Part shown: in pieces, positions 9,313 through 18,853 of the stretch
Layout: every line of letters begins with the position of its first letter
How positions within the stretch are numbered: position 1 is the stretch's first letter
NCBI GenBank assembly: GCA_023954495.1
Contig: JAMLIA010000011.1
Span: forward strand, 1-58,341
DNA: 58,341 nt
Direction: 5' to 3'
From: Thermomicrobiales bacterium
Lineage (GTDB): Bacteria > Chloroflexota > Chloroflexia > Thermomicrobiales > CFX8
The notes under the pieces: model-generated
Seen by the model: only the letters and a program-made list of their open reading frames with translations
Database searches by the model: none
What the model was told of the DNA's origin: nothing
Program-made: the position numbers and the translations under genes

Positions 9313-10635
9313 TTATGCGGACGCTGGTGGTGGGCCGCCGATGACATCCCGCCGCAGCAGGTCTTCGACCGTCTCACGGCGCTGGACCAACCGACTTTCT
9401 CCATGTTCTACGAATACAACGGACGGACGGTACGCCTGGTTGTAATTGCTGGCCATCGCCAGGCAGTAGGCTCCAGCCGCCGGGATCGCCAATCGGTCAC
9501 CAGGAGCCAGCTTCGGCAGGTCGACTCGCTCGATCAGGATGTCGCCGGATTCGCAGTATTTCCCAGCGATCGTGACCGGGTACAGATCGCCGTCGTTCGG
9601 CGCTCCGACGAGTTCCGCAGTATACGCCGCTCCATACAGCGCCGGGCGAATGTTATCCGCCATGCCCCCGTCCACCGACACATAGGTCCGAATGCCGGGG
9701 ACCTCTTTCCGGGATCCCACAGTATAAAGCGCAACGCCAGCTTGTCCAACGATTGTCCGGCCCGGCTCGATCGTCAGCACCGGCGTGGGCAGCCCGAGCT
9801 GCACTACGCACTCGCGGGCGCAGGCACCGATTGCAGCGGTGTACTCCTCAACGAGTGAGTCCGGATCTTCCAATTCATAGGGGATGCCGAGGCCGCCGCC
9901 GGGGCTCATCTCTTCGATCTCGATGCCATGCTCGTCGCGCATTTGCGCGCCGAAGGCAAACAGCGTCTCAACCGTGTCGACGAACGGGTCGATCTCGAAA
10001 ATCTGCGAACCAACGTGGGCATGGAAGCCGTTCAGCTTCAGTCCGGGGATCGCTGTGATGCGCGCCACGGCCTCGGCGGCTTGCCCATTCTCGATTCCCA
10101 GCCCGAATTTGGAATCGGGAATTCCCGTCTTGCGATAATCGTGCGTGTGAACATCGATGCCGGGATTGACCCGAATCAGCACCGCCTGCGGTGTCGCGCG
10201 ATTGCTGGTCAGCTCCGCCAGCCATGCAATCTCGTCGAAGTTGTCGATGACGATCGTGTCGATGCCGGATTCCAGAGCGAGCTGCAGCTCATCCGGCGTC
10301 TTATTGTTGCCATGGAAGTGGATGCGCTCAGCCGGAAATCCGCAGGCGAGGGCATAGGCAAGCTCACCGCCCGACACGACATCCAGCCACAACCCTTCCT
10401 CAGCGATGATCTGGAGCAGCGCATGCGACAGACCGGCCTTGCCGGCGTAGACAACACGAGGGCGATCCCAGGCACGGGCAAACGACTGTGTATAGCGGCG
10501 ACACTGCTCGCGGATTGTCGCCACGTCGAACACATACAGCGGGGTCCCATATGTCTCGGCGAGCGAGTCCAGCAACACACCGCCAATTGCGAGGCAACCA
10601 TTCTCATCCCGAGTCGCCGTCGTGGGCCAGAGCAT
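9313..10635 (-). CDS. lysA: Diaminopimelate decarboxylase
   Basis: This PLP enzyme makes L-lysine from meso-diaminopimelate. The chain (440 residues) has the alanine-racemase-like barrel with the PLP lysine in VVYAGKAGLS, HVGSQI for substrate binding, the glycine-rich phosphate-binding segment SPGGGLGIPYE, and GKYCESGDIL, the C-terminal motif whose Cys and Glu complete the active site across the dimer. I chose ATG 10635 because AGGGGGA lies just upstream and family members start near LWPTTA; the longer frame from 10698 would add an untypical extension. It is followed on the same strand by rpoD and is divergent from fumC. Confidence 0.95.
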   Translation of the reverse strand: MLWPTTATRDENGCLAIGGVLLDSLAETYGTPLYVFDVATIREQCRRYTQSFARAWDRPRVVYAGKAGLSHALLQIIAEEGLWLDVVSGGELAYALACGFPAERIHFHGNNKTPDELQLALESGIDTIVIDNFDEIAWLAELTSNRATPQAVLIRVNPGIDVHTHDYRKTGIPDSKFGLGIENGQAAEAVARITAIPGLKLNGFHAHVGSQIFEIDPFVDTVETLFAFGAQMRDEHGIEIEEMSPGGGLGIPYELEDPDSLVEEYTAAIGACARECVVQLGLPTPVLTIEPGRTIVGQAGVALYTVGSRKEVPGIRTYVSVDGGMADNIRPALYGAAYTAELVGAPNDGDLYPVTIAGKYCESGDILIERVDLPKLAPGDRLAIPAAGAYCLAMASNYNQAYRPSVVFVEHGESRLVQRRETVEDLLRRDVIGGPPPASA

Positions 10636-10850
10636 CAATCCCCCTTCGCCGCACCATGCTTGAAACAGCCGGACCGCCATTTCGTCCGGCGGCGGCATCC
10701 ATCGCCGCCTGCTGCGTTCAATTCTCGCAAAGTGCGCAGCAGTATACCGTCACTTGCGATTTCAGAGCGCTCCGCAGGAGTTTCGTACACTACTGGATGG
10801 CGACGACTGCAGAGGGTCGCCGATTCGAGTAGTGAGCGGAGATGCACGAT

Positions 10851-12275
10851 ATGGCGGAGGAAACCACTTCCAATACGAGAGTCGAACGCGACTCTCTTGG
10901 TGAGCTGAACGTCCCGGCTGAGGCGTATTACGGCGTTCAGACGATGCGCGCTCATACCAACTTCCCAATCAGCGACCTCCGCTTTCCACGGCGCTTCATC
11001 CGCGCGCTCGGCGAGATCAAGGGCGCAGCCGCACAGGTGAACAACGACCTCGGACTTGTTGATTCGCACCTGGCTGATGCCATCGTCGCGGCGGCTGCGG
11101 AAGTTGCGGACGGCAAGCTGGACGATGAGTTCATCCTCGACATCTTCCAAACCGGCTCGGGCACCTCGACCAACATGAACGCCAACGAAGTCATCGCCTC
11201 ACGTGCGAATGAGATTCTCGGTGAGCAGCGCAACGGCATCACGCCGGTTCACAAGAACGACCATGTCAACGCCGGGCAGTCGTCGAACGATGTCATTCCG
11301 ACCGCAATCCATCTCTCGGCACTGGCAGCCATTGTCGAAGATCTGGTGCCCGCCCTCGATCGACTGCACGCGTCGCTGCTGGCCAAGTCGGAAGAGCTGA
11401 TGCCGATCGTCAAGACTGGCCGAACGCACTTGCAAGACGCGACACCCATCCGCCTCGGTCAGGAGTTTCTCGGCTACGCCGGGCAGATCGAGCGCAGCAA
11501 GTCCCGCGCGAATGTGGCGATCAGCGAGCTGCGCGAAGTCGCGCTCGGCGGCACTGCGGTCGGCACCGGCATCAACACACACGCGGAGTTTGCCCAGCGT
11601 GTTTGCACGCTCATCACCAAGCAAACTGGCGTCGAGATCGTTGAGTCGACAAATCACTTCCAGGCGCAGAGCACGCTTGATGGCGTCGTGGCCGCCAGCG
11701 GTGCGCTGAAGACGATCGCAGTGTCGCTGCTGAAGATCGCGAACGACATTCGTTGGCTTGGCTCCGGCCCACGAGCCGGCATTGGTGAGCTCGATCTTCC
11801 GGCGGTTCAGCCGGGCTCGTCGATCATGCCGGGCAAAGTCAACCCGGTGATCGCCGAATCGGTCGCGATGGTCTGCGCTCAGGTGATTGGCAACGATGTC
11901 ACGATCAACATCGCTGGGCAATCCGGCAACTTCGAGCTGAATGTCATGATGCCGGTGGCGTCCTACAACCTGTTGCAGTCGATCGAGCTGCTGGCGACCA
12001 GCTGCTCCAACTTCGCCGAGCAGTGCATTGACGGGCTGACTGCGACGACCCGCGGCCCGGAGATGGTCGAGAAGGGGCTGATGATCGGCACTGCGCTGGC
12101 TCCGATCGTTGGCTACGACGCAGCGGCGGCGATTGCGAAGGAGGCAGCGAAGTCCGGTCGGACAATCCGTGAGGTTGCCCAGGAGCAAACCGATCTCAGC
12201 GACGAAGAGCTCGATCGCGTGCTTGATCCGTCGCAGATGACTGAGCCAGGCACAACGCTCTCGGCGGGCGGCTGA
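10851..12275 (+). CDS. fumC: Class II fumarate hydratase
   Basis: This TCA-cycle enzyme interconverts fumarate and malate without an iron-sulfur cluster. The 474-residue chain carries the superfamily motifs in order: TGSGTSTNMNANEV, HVNAGQSSNDVIPTAIH, KTGRTHLQDATPI and the signature loop GSSIMPGKVNPV with the catalytic Ser region. Start ATG 10851 has GCGGAG about 8 bases upstream, which suits better than an in-frame ATG at 10842 that would directly abut that site. The gene stands alone between divergent lysA and a terminator. Confidence 0.95.
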   Translation: MAEETTSNTRVERDSLGELNVPAEAYYGVQTMRAHTNFPISDLRFPRRFIRALGEIKGAAAQVNNDLGLVDSHLADAIVAAAAEVADGKLDDEFILDIFQTGSGTSTNMNANEVIASRANEILGEQRNGITPVHKNDHVNAGQSSNDVIPTAIHLSALAAIVEDLVPALDRLHASLLAKSEELMPIVKTGRTHLQDATPIRLGQEFLGYAGQIERSKSRANVAISELREVALGGTAVGTGINTHAEFAQRVCTLITKQTGVEIVESTNHFQAQSTLDGVVAASGALKTIAVSLLKIANDIRWLGSGPRAGIGELDLPAVQPGSSIMPGKVNPVIAESVAMVCAQVIGNDVTINIAGQSGNFELNVMMPVASYNLLQSIELLATSCSNFAEQCIDGLTATTRGPEMVEKGLMIGTALAPIVGYDAAAAIAKEAAKSGRTIREVAQEQTDLSDEELDRVLDPSQMTEPGTTLSAGG

Positions 12276-12318
12276 TCGTCAGGCTGCGCGTGCAATCCAA
12301 CTACTGAATAATCCCGAT

Positions 12319-12350
12319 GAGGTCCGCCTGACCGCTGTTCGGCGGACCTC
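12319..12350 (+). terminator. Hairpin terminator after fumC
   Basis: A perfect 10-bp inverted repeat (GAGGTCCGCC / GGCGGACCTC) with a 12-base loop lies 43 bases after the fumC stop. Only a weak T-run follows, so termination may be partial or may serve the convergent transcript as well. Confidence 0.65.
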
Positions 12351-12428
12351 TACATACTGGCCGCGCAACGTCCCGAAGGCGCGACCAAGCCGGGCGGCGC
12401 AGCAGAGCGGTGAGAAATCACCACTCCT

Positions 12429-12498
12429 CTAGCGCAACGGACGCACATCGTTGTGTGTCCGCCAAGGATTCTCCCGGCGCTAGTGCGCGAAAGAATCC
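12429..12498. other. Interleaved inverted repeats, possible pseudoknot RNA
   Basis: Two perfect 7-bp inverted repeats interleave: CTAGCGC (12429-12435) with GCGCTAG (12477-12483), and GGATTCT (12466-12472) with AGAATCC (12492-12498). A third hairpin, GGACGCACA / TGTGTGTCC (12439-12460, one G-T pair, TCGT loop), sits inside the first. The arrangement A1-B1-A2-B2 is that of an H-type pseudoknot. It lies between the fumC terminator and the 3' end of the convergent luxR-like gene. I do not recognise it as a known RNA family. Confidence 0.35.
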
Positions 12499-12569
12499 TC
12501 CGCCCAACAGTACGGGATTTCAGCGCTGTCATGTATCGTAGAAAGTACGTATTTCGGAACGTGGGATTG

Positions 12570-15475
12570 TCAGATAAGCCCACGCTCAACGACGATGCGG
12601 GTTGCGGCAGCTCGCGACGAAACCTTGAGCTTCGCGTAGATCGACGAGAGGTGGGTGGTGACGGTTCGGCGGCTGACGTCGAGCGACGCTGCGATCTCGG
12701 CATCGGTCCGACCATCGGCCACCAGGTGCATCACCTCAATCTCGCGGCGAGTCAGCTGCGGAAGCGGCGTCGCCTCGCTTCGAATATGTGTGTGCTCGCT
12801 AAACGAAAGCCACGCAACTGAGCCGAGCGCGGTGAGGATGGTGACAGCGGACTCACGCGTTTGATTAGCCTGATCTGCCGAGAGTAGCCGCCGCTGAACT
12901 TCGCTGAGCAGCAGCAGACAGAGCCCTTCTTCCAGGCGGTTGTGGCAGCTGCGCGCAATGGCCAGCGCGGATTCCGCCTCCGAGTGCGCCTCAGAGACGC
13001 GGCCGCGTTCCATCAGCGCGAGGGCAAGCGTGCGCTTGGCAGTGGCCAGCATCGTCGGCCGCCGTGGTGACGACGATTGCTGGATCGCCTCCCGCGAGAA
13101 CAGTTCAACGTCGCCCATCGAACCGGTCATAAACGCCTGTATCGCGCGCGCAATCGAAAGCTCGGCCTGCCCCACGGCTGCTCCACTCCAGGTCAGCCAG
13201 CGCTCCAGTGCCGCAATCCAGGCGGCAACGCCGCCCGCATCGCCGCTGAACATGGCATCGAGCACTGCCAACTGGATGAGCCGCACGCTCGTCGTGTAGA
13301 TCTTCGAGCCGGGCTCCGTGGCCGGACCGGCTGGCATTGCCGCGACGATGATCCGGGCGAACGCCTCGTTGTCACCATTATGTATAGCGATCTCGGCGAG
13401 GGCAGGTGCTGCTATCCAGCGCAGCGGCTCCGATGCATACACTCGCTCTGCGGCTTCGCGAGCTGTCTGCCAGTCGCCATCGTTCATGGTTACGAACATC
13501 GTTGCGACGTCTGAGAGCCTGACGTTTCCCGGCAGATTGACGGTGTCGTCCATCTCAATCGCGTGGCAACAGCCAGCGACGCGAGCACGGCTGTCGCAGG
13601 CGTACGGCATGACGACGGGATGAACTTCCATCAGGCAGGTCCAGCCGACCTGCACGTTGTTGCCGACAGCCGCAAACGCCTCCTGTGCGTAATCGAAGAC
13701 ACGACTGCGCGATCGGGATCTCCGAGCATCGCCTGGCTTGCCGCGCGCCCGGCGTATCCATCTGCGACCGGATTCCGGCTCGCTCTCGGCTGGCTGGTTG
13801 ACGTGTTGATCAGACTCTCCACAAACGGAGCGGAAAGCTCCAGCGCATCTCGGTAGCGACCCGCGAGGGCATACCAGCCAATCAACGTTCCGCGATGCTC
13901 ACCATACTCGCGCGACCCAAAAGACTCAACCAACTGCAAGCGTGTGAATTCGGGCTCGCTCAGCGCTTCGATGTCGGTGATTGCGGCGGCCATCTCAGCC
14001 AGACCGCTGGCAATCTGCCCATCCCAGCATTTGAGAAACCCGAGATGGTAGCGCGTCCCGGCGCTCAGTGTGACATCGCCGATGTCGAGCGCAAGCGCTC
14101 TGGCGGATTCGAGGAGCTTGATCGCGCGGCTGAGGTCGGTGAAGCGTAACAGGACGGCTGCGCGATACGTCATCCAGCCGGCGGCGAGCGCTTGCCCATC
14201 AACCACACGCGCCAGTCTGGCTGCATCTTCAAGGCGCAGTGCAGCCGTCGTCCAGTCCCCCATGGCCTGCGCACGCTCTGCGGCGCGAAGCAGCCAATCC
14301 AGCGCCGCAGGATGTCGCCCCGAGTAGAGATGGTGTGCAACCTCCTCAACTTCAGGGTCCGCGACCTGCGAGAGATATTCGCCGATGCGACGATGTAGCT
14401 CCATACGGCGCGATCCGGCCAGCGTCATGAGCATGGATTCACGCGCCAACGGGTGCGCAAACTCAATGCTGCCGTGATTGCCATCGACCAGCATGCCAAC
14501 TGCCAGAGAGCGTTCGATTGCGTCACGAAACATCTGCTCGTCAAGACCGGCTAACTCGCGCCAGAGCGCAAACCGACTTGCGCGCACCTGATGGCCGAAG
14601 ACGGAGGCCACTTCGAGCAGCGCCTTGCCGGCGTCACCGGTGCGCGCCACAAGCCCATCCACAATCGAGTGCGCGGTTGGAGGAACGACGACTCGACTCA
14701 GATCGCCGAGTCGCCAATGCGAGTTCACGCCGTCGCCCGCCGCGAGTATCCCCTCACGTTGCAGTGCGTTGAGCAGCTCGTGTATCGCGAGCAGGTTGCC
14801 TTGCCCATAGCGCTGGATATAGGTCGACAGGCGCTTCAGATCAGCAGGCGTGAGCGGGAACGCGTTGGCAATTGCTCGACTGATCGCCTGCTCGTCGAGC
14901 GGCGGGAGCACTACCTGCGTTACATCCGTCTCCCTGAGGAGCGCAGCCAACTGCAAGTGGAACGGGCTTGTTTGGTCGCGCCCGCTATCCCGATAGGTCG
15001 CGATCATCAGCAGCGGCGCGTCCCGCAAACGCACAGCAACGCGGCGGAGCAGGGTCAGGCTGTCGGCATCGGCCCAGTGCAGGTCGTCAATAAACAGAAT
15101 GGTCGGTTGTATCTGTGTGACCTGCTCAAACCAGGCGACGACGGCATCCGTCGTTTCGTCGTCGTAGCCGGAAATGGTCGGCGGTTGAAGAGCTGACAAC
15201 GCGTGATGGTGTCGAGAATCGGACAGCAGGTCGTGCCAGATCGAGCGCGCAGGCGCGCCCACCAGCTCCAAACAGGTGCAGGTTATCGCCTGCGCGTCCG
15301 GGTGACGAGCAAGAAACTGGCGGACGAACGTCGTCTTCCCGATCCCGATCATTCCGCCCACGAGCACAAACCGGCTCCGGCCGCCCTTTGCGAGCCGCCA
15401 TGCATCTTCGAGCATGGCAAGCTCACGGTCGCGTCCGACAAATAGAGCGGCTGGTCTTGCAGAATCTTCAGACAT
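12570..15475 (-). CDS. LuxR family ATPase regulator (MalT/LAL-like), one frameshift
   Basis: Two adjacent frames together encode one regulator of about 968 residues. The N-terminal part has an AAA/NB-ARC-type ATPase (FVGRDRELAML, Walker A GGMIGIGKTTFV, Walker B ILFIDDLHWADADS), the middle is a helical TPR-like region, and the C-terminus is a LuxR HTH domain (LTRREIEVMHLVADGRTDAEIAASL..). The upstream frame runs off into unrelated sequence after GDPDRA, while the downstream frame continues with VFDYAQEAFAAVGNN. This places a one-base loss at about 13700-13710. Such LAL regulators bind an inducer through the helical region; the ligand is unknown. It is divergent from PPK2. Confidence 0.8.
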
Positions 15476-15651
15476 ACGGACAGACTATGCCACGTTCCGT
15501 CGGGTTTCGGATGCTCGCGCGCAGATCAACCCCGCATTCCGCCATGCCCAGCCAGCTATGTGCCTCAATCCGACGATCAGGGTGATCGTTTATCATCGGG
15601 GCCTGTGCCGGCCGACCGATACGCACCGGGCCACCGAGACAGGAGAACACC

Positions 15652-16518
15652 ATGACGCATGCCAAACAGAGCGAAGAAGCACAGTCCGCATCTGATGAAG
15701 CGGTCGTCCCGACTGACCTGCCATATCGTGTCACTCCGGGAGAGCGCGTCAAGCTTGACTCGATCGACCCGGACGACACTGGCGATGTCGAAAACAAGAA
15801 GGCTGCAAAGAAGGAGCTGAAGAAGCTCACCAAGCGGCTGATTGCTCTTCAGGAGCGCCTCTATGCTGAGGACAAGCAGAGCCTCCTGGTTGTCCTGCAG
15901 GCGCTCGACACAGGCGGCAAGGACGGAGCGATCCGGGGAGTGTTCAGCGGTGTAAATCCGCAGGGATGCCGCGTCTGGTCATTCAAGACGCCGACGGCGG
16001 ATGAGCTGAGCCACGATTTTCTGTGGCGCATCCATCAGCGCACTCCGGCGAGAGGCATGATCACGATCTTCAACCGTTCGCACTACGAGGACGTGCTGGT
16101 CGTGCGCGTCAAAGATCTCGTGCCGGAAGAGGTTTGGCAGCGGCGGTTTGAGGAGATCAACGAATTCGAGGAAGTGCTGGCGAATAACCGGACGACGGTA
16201 CTGAAGTTCTACCTGCACATCTCCAAAGACGAGCAGAAAGAACGCCTGCAGGCGCGGCTCGATGATCCGGACAAACACTGGAAGTTCTCGGTCGGCGATC
16301 TCAAGGAACGCGGATTCTGGGACGACTATCAGGTTGCCTTTGAGGATGTGCTCAGTCGTTGCTCCACCGATCACGCGCCATGGTTCGTCATTCCCGCAAA
16401 CCACAAATGGTTCCGCAACGTTGCGATTGCTCGCACCGTCGTCCAGACGCTGGAAGCAATGAACCCGCAATTTCCAGAATCGAAAGAGGATCTGTCCGAA
16501 GTGGTGATTCCCGACTGA
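15652..16518 (+). CDS. Polyphosphate kinase 2 family protein
   Basis: This 288-residue PPK2-family phosphotransferase uses polyphosphate to phosphorylate nucleotides. The P-loop kinase fold is seen in LVVLQALDTGGKDGAIRGVF (Walker A), then GVNPQGCRVWSFKTPT, the HDFLWRIHQRTPARGMI segment and FNRSHYEDVLVVRV (Walker B/lid), followed by the Lys/Arg-rich lid (QKERLQARLDDPDKHWKF). These are the hallmarks of the single-domain PPK2 subgroup that often phosphorylates AMP or ADP. Which nucleotide this one uses cannot be told. A good GGAG site precedes ATG 15652. It converges on the next gene with only two bases between them. Confidence 0.88.
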   Translation: MTHAKQSEEAQSASDEAVVPTDLPYRVTPGERVKLDSIDPDDTGDVENKKAAKKELKKLTKRLIALQERLYAEDKQSLLVVLQALDTGGKDGAIRGVFSGVNPQGCRVWSFKTPTADELSHDFLWRIHQRTPARGMITIFNRSHYEDVLVVRVKDLVPEEVWQRRFEEINEFEEVLANNRTTVLKFYLHISKDEQKERLQARLDDPDKHWKFSVGDLKERGFWDDYQVAFEDVLSRCSTDHAPWFVIPANHKWFRNVAIARTVVQTLEAMNPQFPESKEDLSEVVIPD

Positions 16519-16520
16519 TG

Positions 16521-17573
16521 TCAGGGACGAGATGATTGCGACGACGCGGGCACGGCACCTGCGTCGCTGAGCCACGCTGCGATCTGATCCGGTCGGCGGA
16601 TGGCAGCACCCGGCTGTCTGGCATCGAGCAATATTCCGGCTCGTCCAACATCAGTGCCCGCACCGGTAGAGATCATGCATTGCGTTTCGCCGCCGACAGC
16701 CGCGCCATTGAGCATGGCCAGCCTGACGCGCGCCTGAGTCCAGACGGGCGCGTCAATATGCTGAACACAGCCCCACGGGACGCTGAATCTCTGGATGATG
16801 TTGTCGCCGCTTTCGATGACGCCACGAATCGCGAGTACGCCGTCACGAGCTTCGCCGCTCGCTCGCAGCACCACGCCATACGGCAGCAGATCGTGTTGAA
16901 CGACGGACTCCAGCGCTGCGCTATCGAGCGCACCTGCAAGCGGCAGGAGTTCGTCGGCATCAACGACAGCCATGATTTTGCTGTATGCCAGGTCGACGGC
17001 CATGTCTGCAACCTCCAGCAACGCGACGCCGTGTGGTTGCGGCAGGCCGCGCTCGCTCATGACCACCAATCCGGGGATGGGTGTGCGTGCCGTGAGGGCT
17101 CGCCGCACCGCCTCAACCGCGTTCGGTCGCGCGTCATGCACCGCTACATCGTCACTTGTGTACACGATGGTGTCGATCAGCGGCACTTGCCCGTGCTCGA
17201 CGCTCGTTACGACAATTTCAGATTCGTCAGCGGAGTGCTCAACTGCTACGACTGGGTACCCGTGCGTTTGGGCGAGCGACTGGCAGGCGGCAGCGACCGT
17301 CTGGCGACGATCGATCATGCGAACCGACGCGGCCGGCAGATCGTCCAGGCCGGAGACAACGAAGATCGGATCGCGCTGGATCTCGGCAGCCTCGAATCCA
17401 GTCTGCTCGGCGAGGCTTTCGGCGAGATGCTCGACCGTCGATGACAGCGAATCCTCGCGTCGGCAATCTGCAAGGCCAATCAGGCGCTCGTGTCGCTCGA
17501 CCGGCGCGAACAAAGCCGACCGGAGCCGATCCTCATGCACCTCGATGACCAGTGAAACAGCCAGATGACTCAC
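16521..17573 (-). CDS. Uncharacterised protein, possible distant MutL-type relative
   Basis: I do not firmly recognise this 350-residue soluble protein. It has no signal peptide or membrane segment. The N-terminus (LAVSLVIEVHEDRLRSALFAPVE) and the glycine-rich stretch MISTGAGTDVGRAGILLDARQP near residue 315 resemble parts of the glutamate-mutase MutL family (actin-like ATPase fold), but the match is weak. It is the last gene of the run beginning at rny and overlaps the small membrane protein upstream by four bases, so the two are probably co-translated. No B12-dependent mutase gene is nearby, so a mutase-linked role is not supported. Confidence 0.5.
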   Translation of the reverse strand: MSHLAVSLVIEVHEDRLRSALFAPVERHERLIGLADCRREDSLSSTVEHLAESLAEQTGFEAAEIQRDPIFVVSGLDDLPAASVRMIDRRQTVAAACQSLAQTHGYPVVAVEHSADESEIVVTSVEHGQVPLIDTIVYTSDDVAVHDARPNAVEAVRRALTARTPIPGLVVMSERGLPQPHGVALLEVADMAVDLAYSKIMAVVDADELLPLAGALDSAALESVVQHDLLPYGVVLRASGEARDGVLAIRGVIESGDNIIQRFSVPWGCVQHIDAPVWTQARVRLAMLNGAAVGGETQCMISTGAGTDVGRAGILLDARQPGAAIRRPDQIAAWLSDAGAVPASSQSSRP

Positions 17574-17908
17574 CAGACCTGCCAGACGTACAGACCGATC
17601 GACGCGATGACGACGAGCGCGACAAGAAGTCCTGCGATCACAAGCGCGGACGGTCGCCGGGTGGCGCTGCTCGTTGTTGCGGCGGGAACGGATGGCGACG
17701 GCTGCGGCGCTTCAGCGGCGACCCAGACGGACGATACGCTCGGAACAGAGACCGACGGACGTGCAACCGGCATATCGTCTTCATCGATGCCGCCCACCTC
17801 GTCAACATCGTCCGGCAGATTCAGCTCGATGGGTTCGGTGCCGGATTCGCGCAACCAGTCGGGCAGGGCATCGCCCGGGTCATCGCGGTGGTTGTCGTCA
17901 GATGGCAC
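17570..17908 (-). CDS. Small C-terminally anchored membrane protein
   Basis: This 112-residue protein has an acidic, Pro/Ser/Thr-rich N-terminal part (..DDPGDALPDWLRES.., ..VARPSVSVPSVSS..) and a single hydrophobic helix at the C-terminus (ALVIAGLLVALVVIASIGLYV), suggesting a tail-anchored protein with its bulk in the cytoplasm. The DWLRES motif is seen in similar proteins of this group of bacteria, but I know of no function. Its stop overlaps the start of the next gene by four bases. Confidence 0.6.
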   Translation of the reverse strand: MPSDDNHRDDPGDALPDWLRESGTEPIELNLPDDVDEVGGIDEDDMPVARPSVSVPSVSSVWVAAEAPQPSPSVPAATTSSATRRPSALVIAGLLVALVVIASIGLYVWQVW

Positions 17909-17921
17909 GCGGTGCCTCCTG

Positions 17922-18374
17922 TCAGCGCCGAAGCTCGGCAGAGTCGATCCAGATCGTCACCGGGCCATCGTTGATTAGCGCGACCTGCATGTCGGCACCA
18001 AACACGCCCGTGCCAACACGGATACCGGCACCACGAAACTCCTCGGCGACGAGATCGACGAGCGGCGAGGCGTGATCGGGCGCGGCGGCTGAGACGAACG
18101 ATGGCCGCCTGCCCTTGCGAACGTCGCCATACAGCGTGAACTGCGACACGAGCAGGATCTCGGCGTTGACATCTGACGCTGCCAGATTCATCTTCCCGGC
18201 TTCGTCGGAGAAGATGCGCAGTCCGGCGATCTTCGTCGCCAGTTGGCGCGCTTCAGCTTCAGAGTCATCCCCATGCACGCCCAGCAGGACGAGCAGTCCT
18301 TGCCCAATTTCGGCGATGCGCTCGCCGGCCACATCGACCGATGCGCTGCGCACCCGCTGCACTACTGCTCGCAT
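17922..18374 (-). CDS. dtd: D-aminoacyl-tRNA deacylase
   Basis: This homodimeric proofreading enzyme removes D-amino acids (and Gly from tRNA-Ala) from tRNA. The 150-residue length is typical. It carries [13 protein letters not shown] at the N-terminus, the catalytic-loop motif SQFTLYGD and the Gly-cisPro motif in [10 protein letters not shown] near the C-terminus. Its start lies 13 bases inside the end of ispF, so translation is coupled to the isoprenoid genes. Confidence 0.95.
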   Translation of the reverse strand: MRAVVQRVRSASVDVAGERIAEIGQGLLVLLGVHGDDSEAEARQLATKIAGLRIFSDEAGKMNLAASDVNAEILLVSQFTLYGDVRKGRRPSFVSAAAPDHASPLVDLVAEEFRGAGIRVGTGVFGADMQVALINDGPVTIWIDSAELRR

Positions 18375-18853
18375 GAATCGTCCCGCTCCTCTAGCATCGC
18401 GATGGCCAACGCGGCCAGACCTTCACTACGCCCGATCGCCCCGAGCTGCTCATTCGTCGTTGCCTTGACGTTGACTCTGTCACTCGGCAAGTCAAGCAAC
18501 TCCGCCAGCCGCAGGCGCATGTCGGACCGACGCGGCGCGATCTTCGGCCTTTCGCCAATGATCGTCAGATCGACGTTCACCAACCGGAAGCGGGTCAATA
18601 CGACCTCCAGCGCGAGCCGCAAGAGGTTGCCGCTATCTGCATCCCGCCAGCGTTCATCGCTCGGAGGAAAGTGGTCGCCGATATCGCCCATGCCTGCTGC
18701 GCCCAGAATCGCGTCCGTCACGGCGTGGAGCCCAGCGTCTGCGTCCGAATGCCCGTCCAGACCGATCTCGCCCGGAAACTCAACGCCACACAACACCATG
18801 CGCCGGTCGGGTGCAAAGCGGTGTATGTCGTAGCCGATGCCAGCCCGATTCAT
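18362..18853 (-). CDS. ispF: 2-C-methyl-D-erythritol 2,4-cyclodiphosphate synthase
   Basis: This MEP-pathway enzyme cyclises CDP-ME-2-phosphate with loss of CMP. The 163-residue trimer-forming protein has [11 protein letters not shown] with the zinc-binding Asp/His pair, the [16 protein letters not shown] loop with the third metal ligand His, and [14 protein letters not shown]. Near the end [18 protein letters not shown] is intact. ATG 18853 overlaps the end of ispD by four bases. Confidence 0.95.
   Translation of the reverse strand: MNRAGIGYDIHRFAPDRRMVLCGVEFPGEIGLDGHSDADAGLHAVTDAILGAAGMGDIGDHFPPSDERWRDADSGNLLRLALEVVLTRFRLVNVDLTIIGERPKIAPRRSDMRLRLAELLDLPSDRVNVKATTNEQLGAIGRSEGLAALAIAMLEERDDSCEQ

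Noticed and set aside
16536-17444. 302-residue plus-strand open frame
   Set aside because: It is antisense to the 16521-17573 gene, which has better coding composition and overlaps its upstream neighbour in a coupled way.
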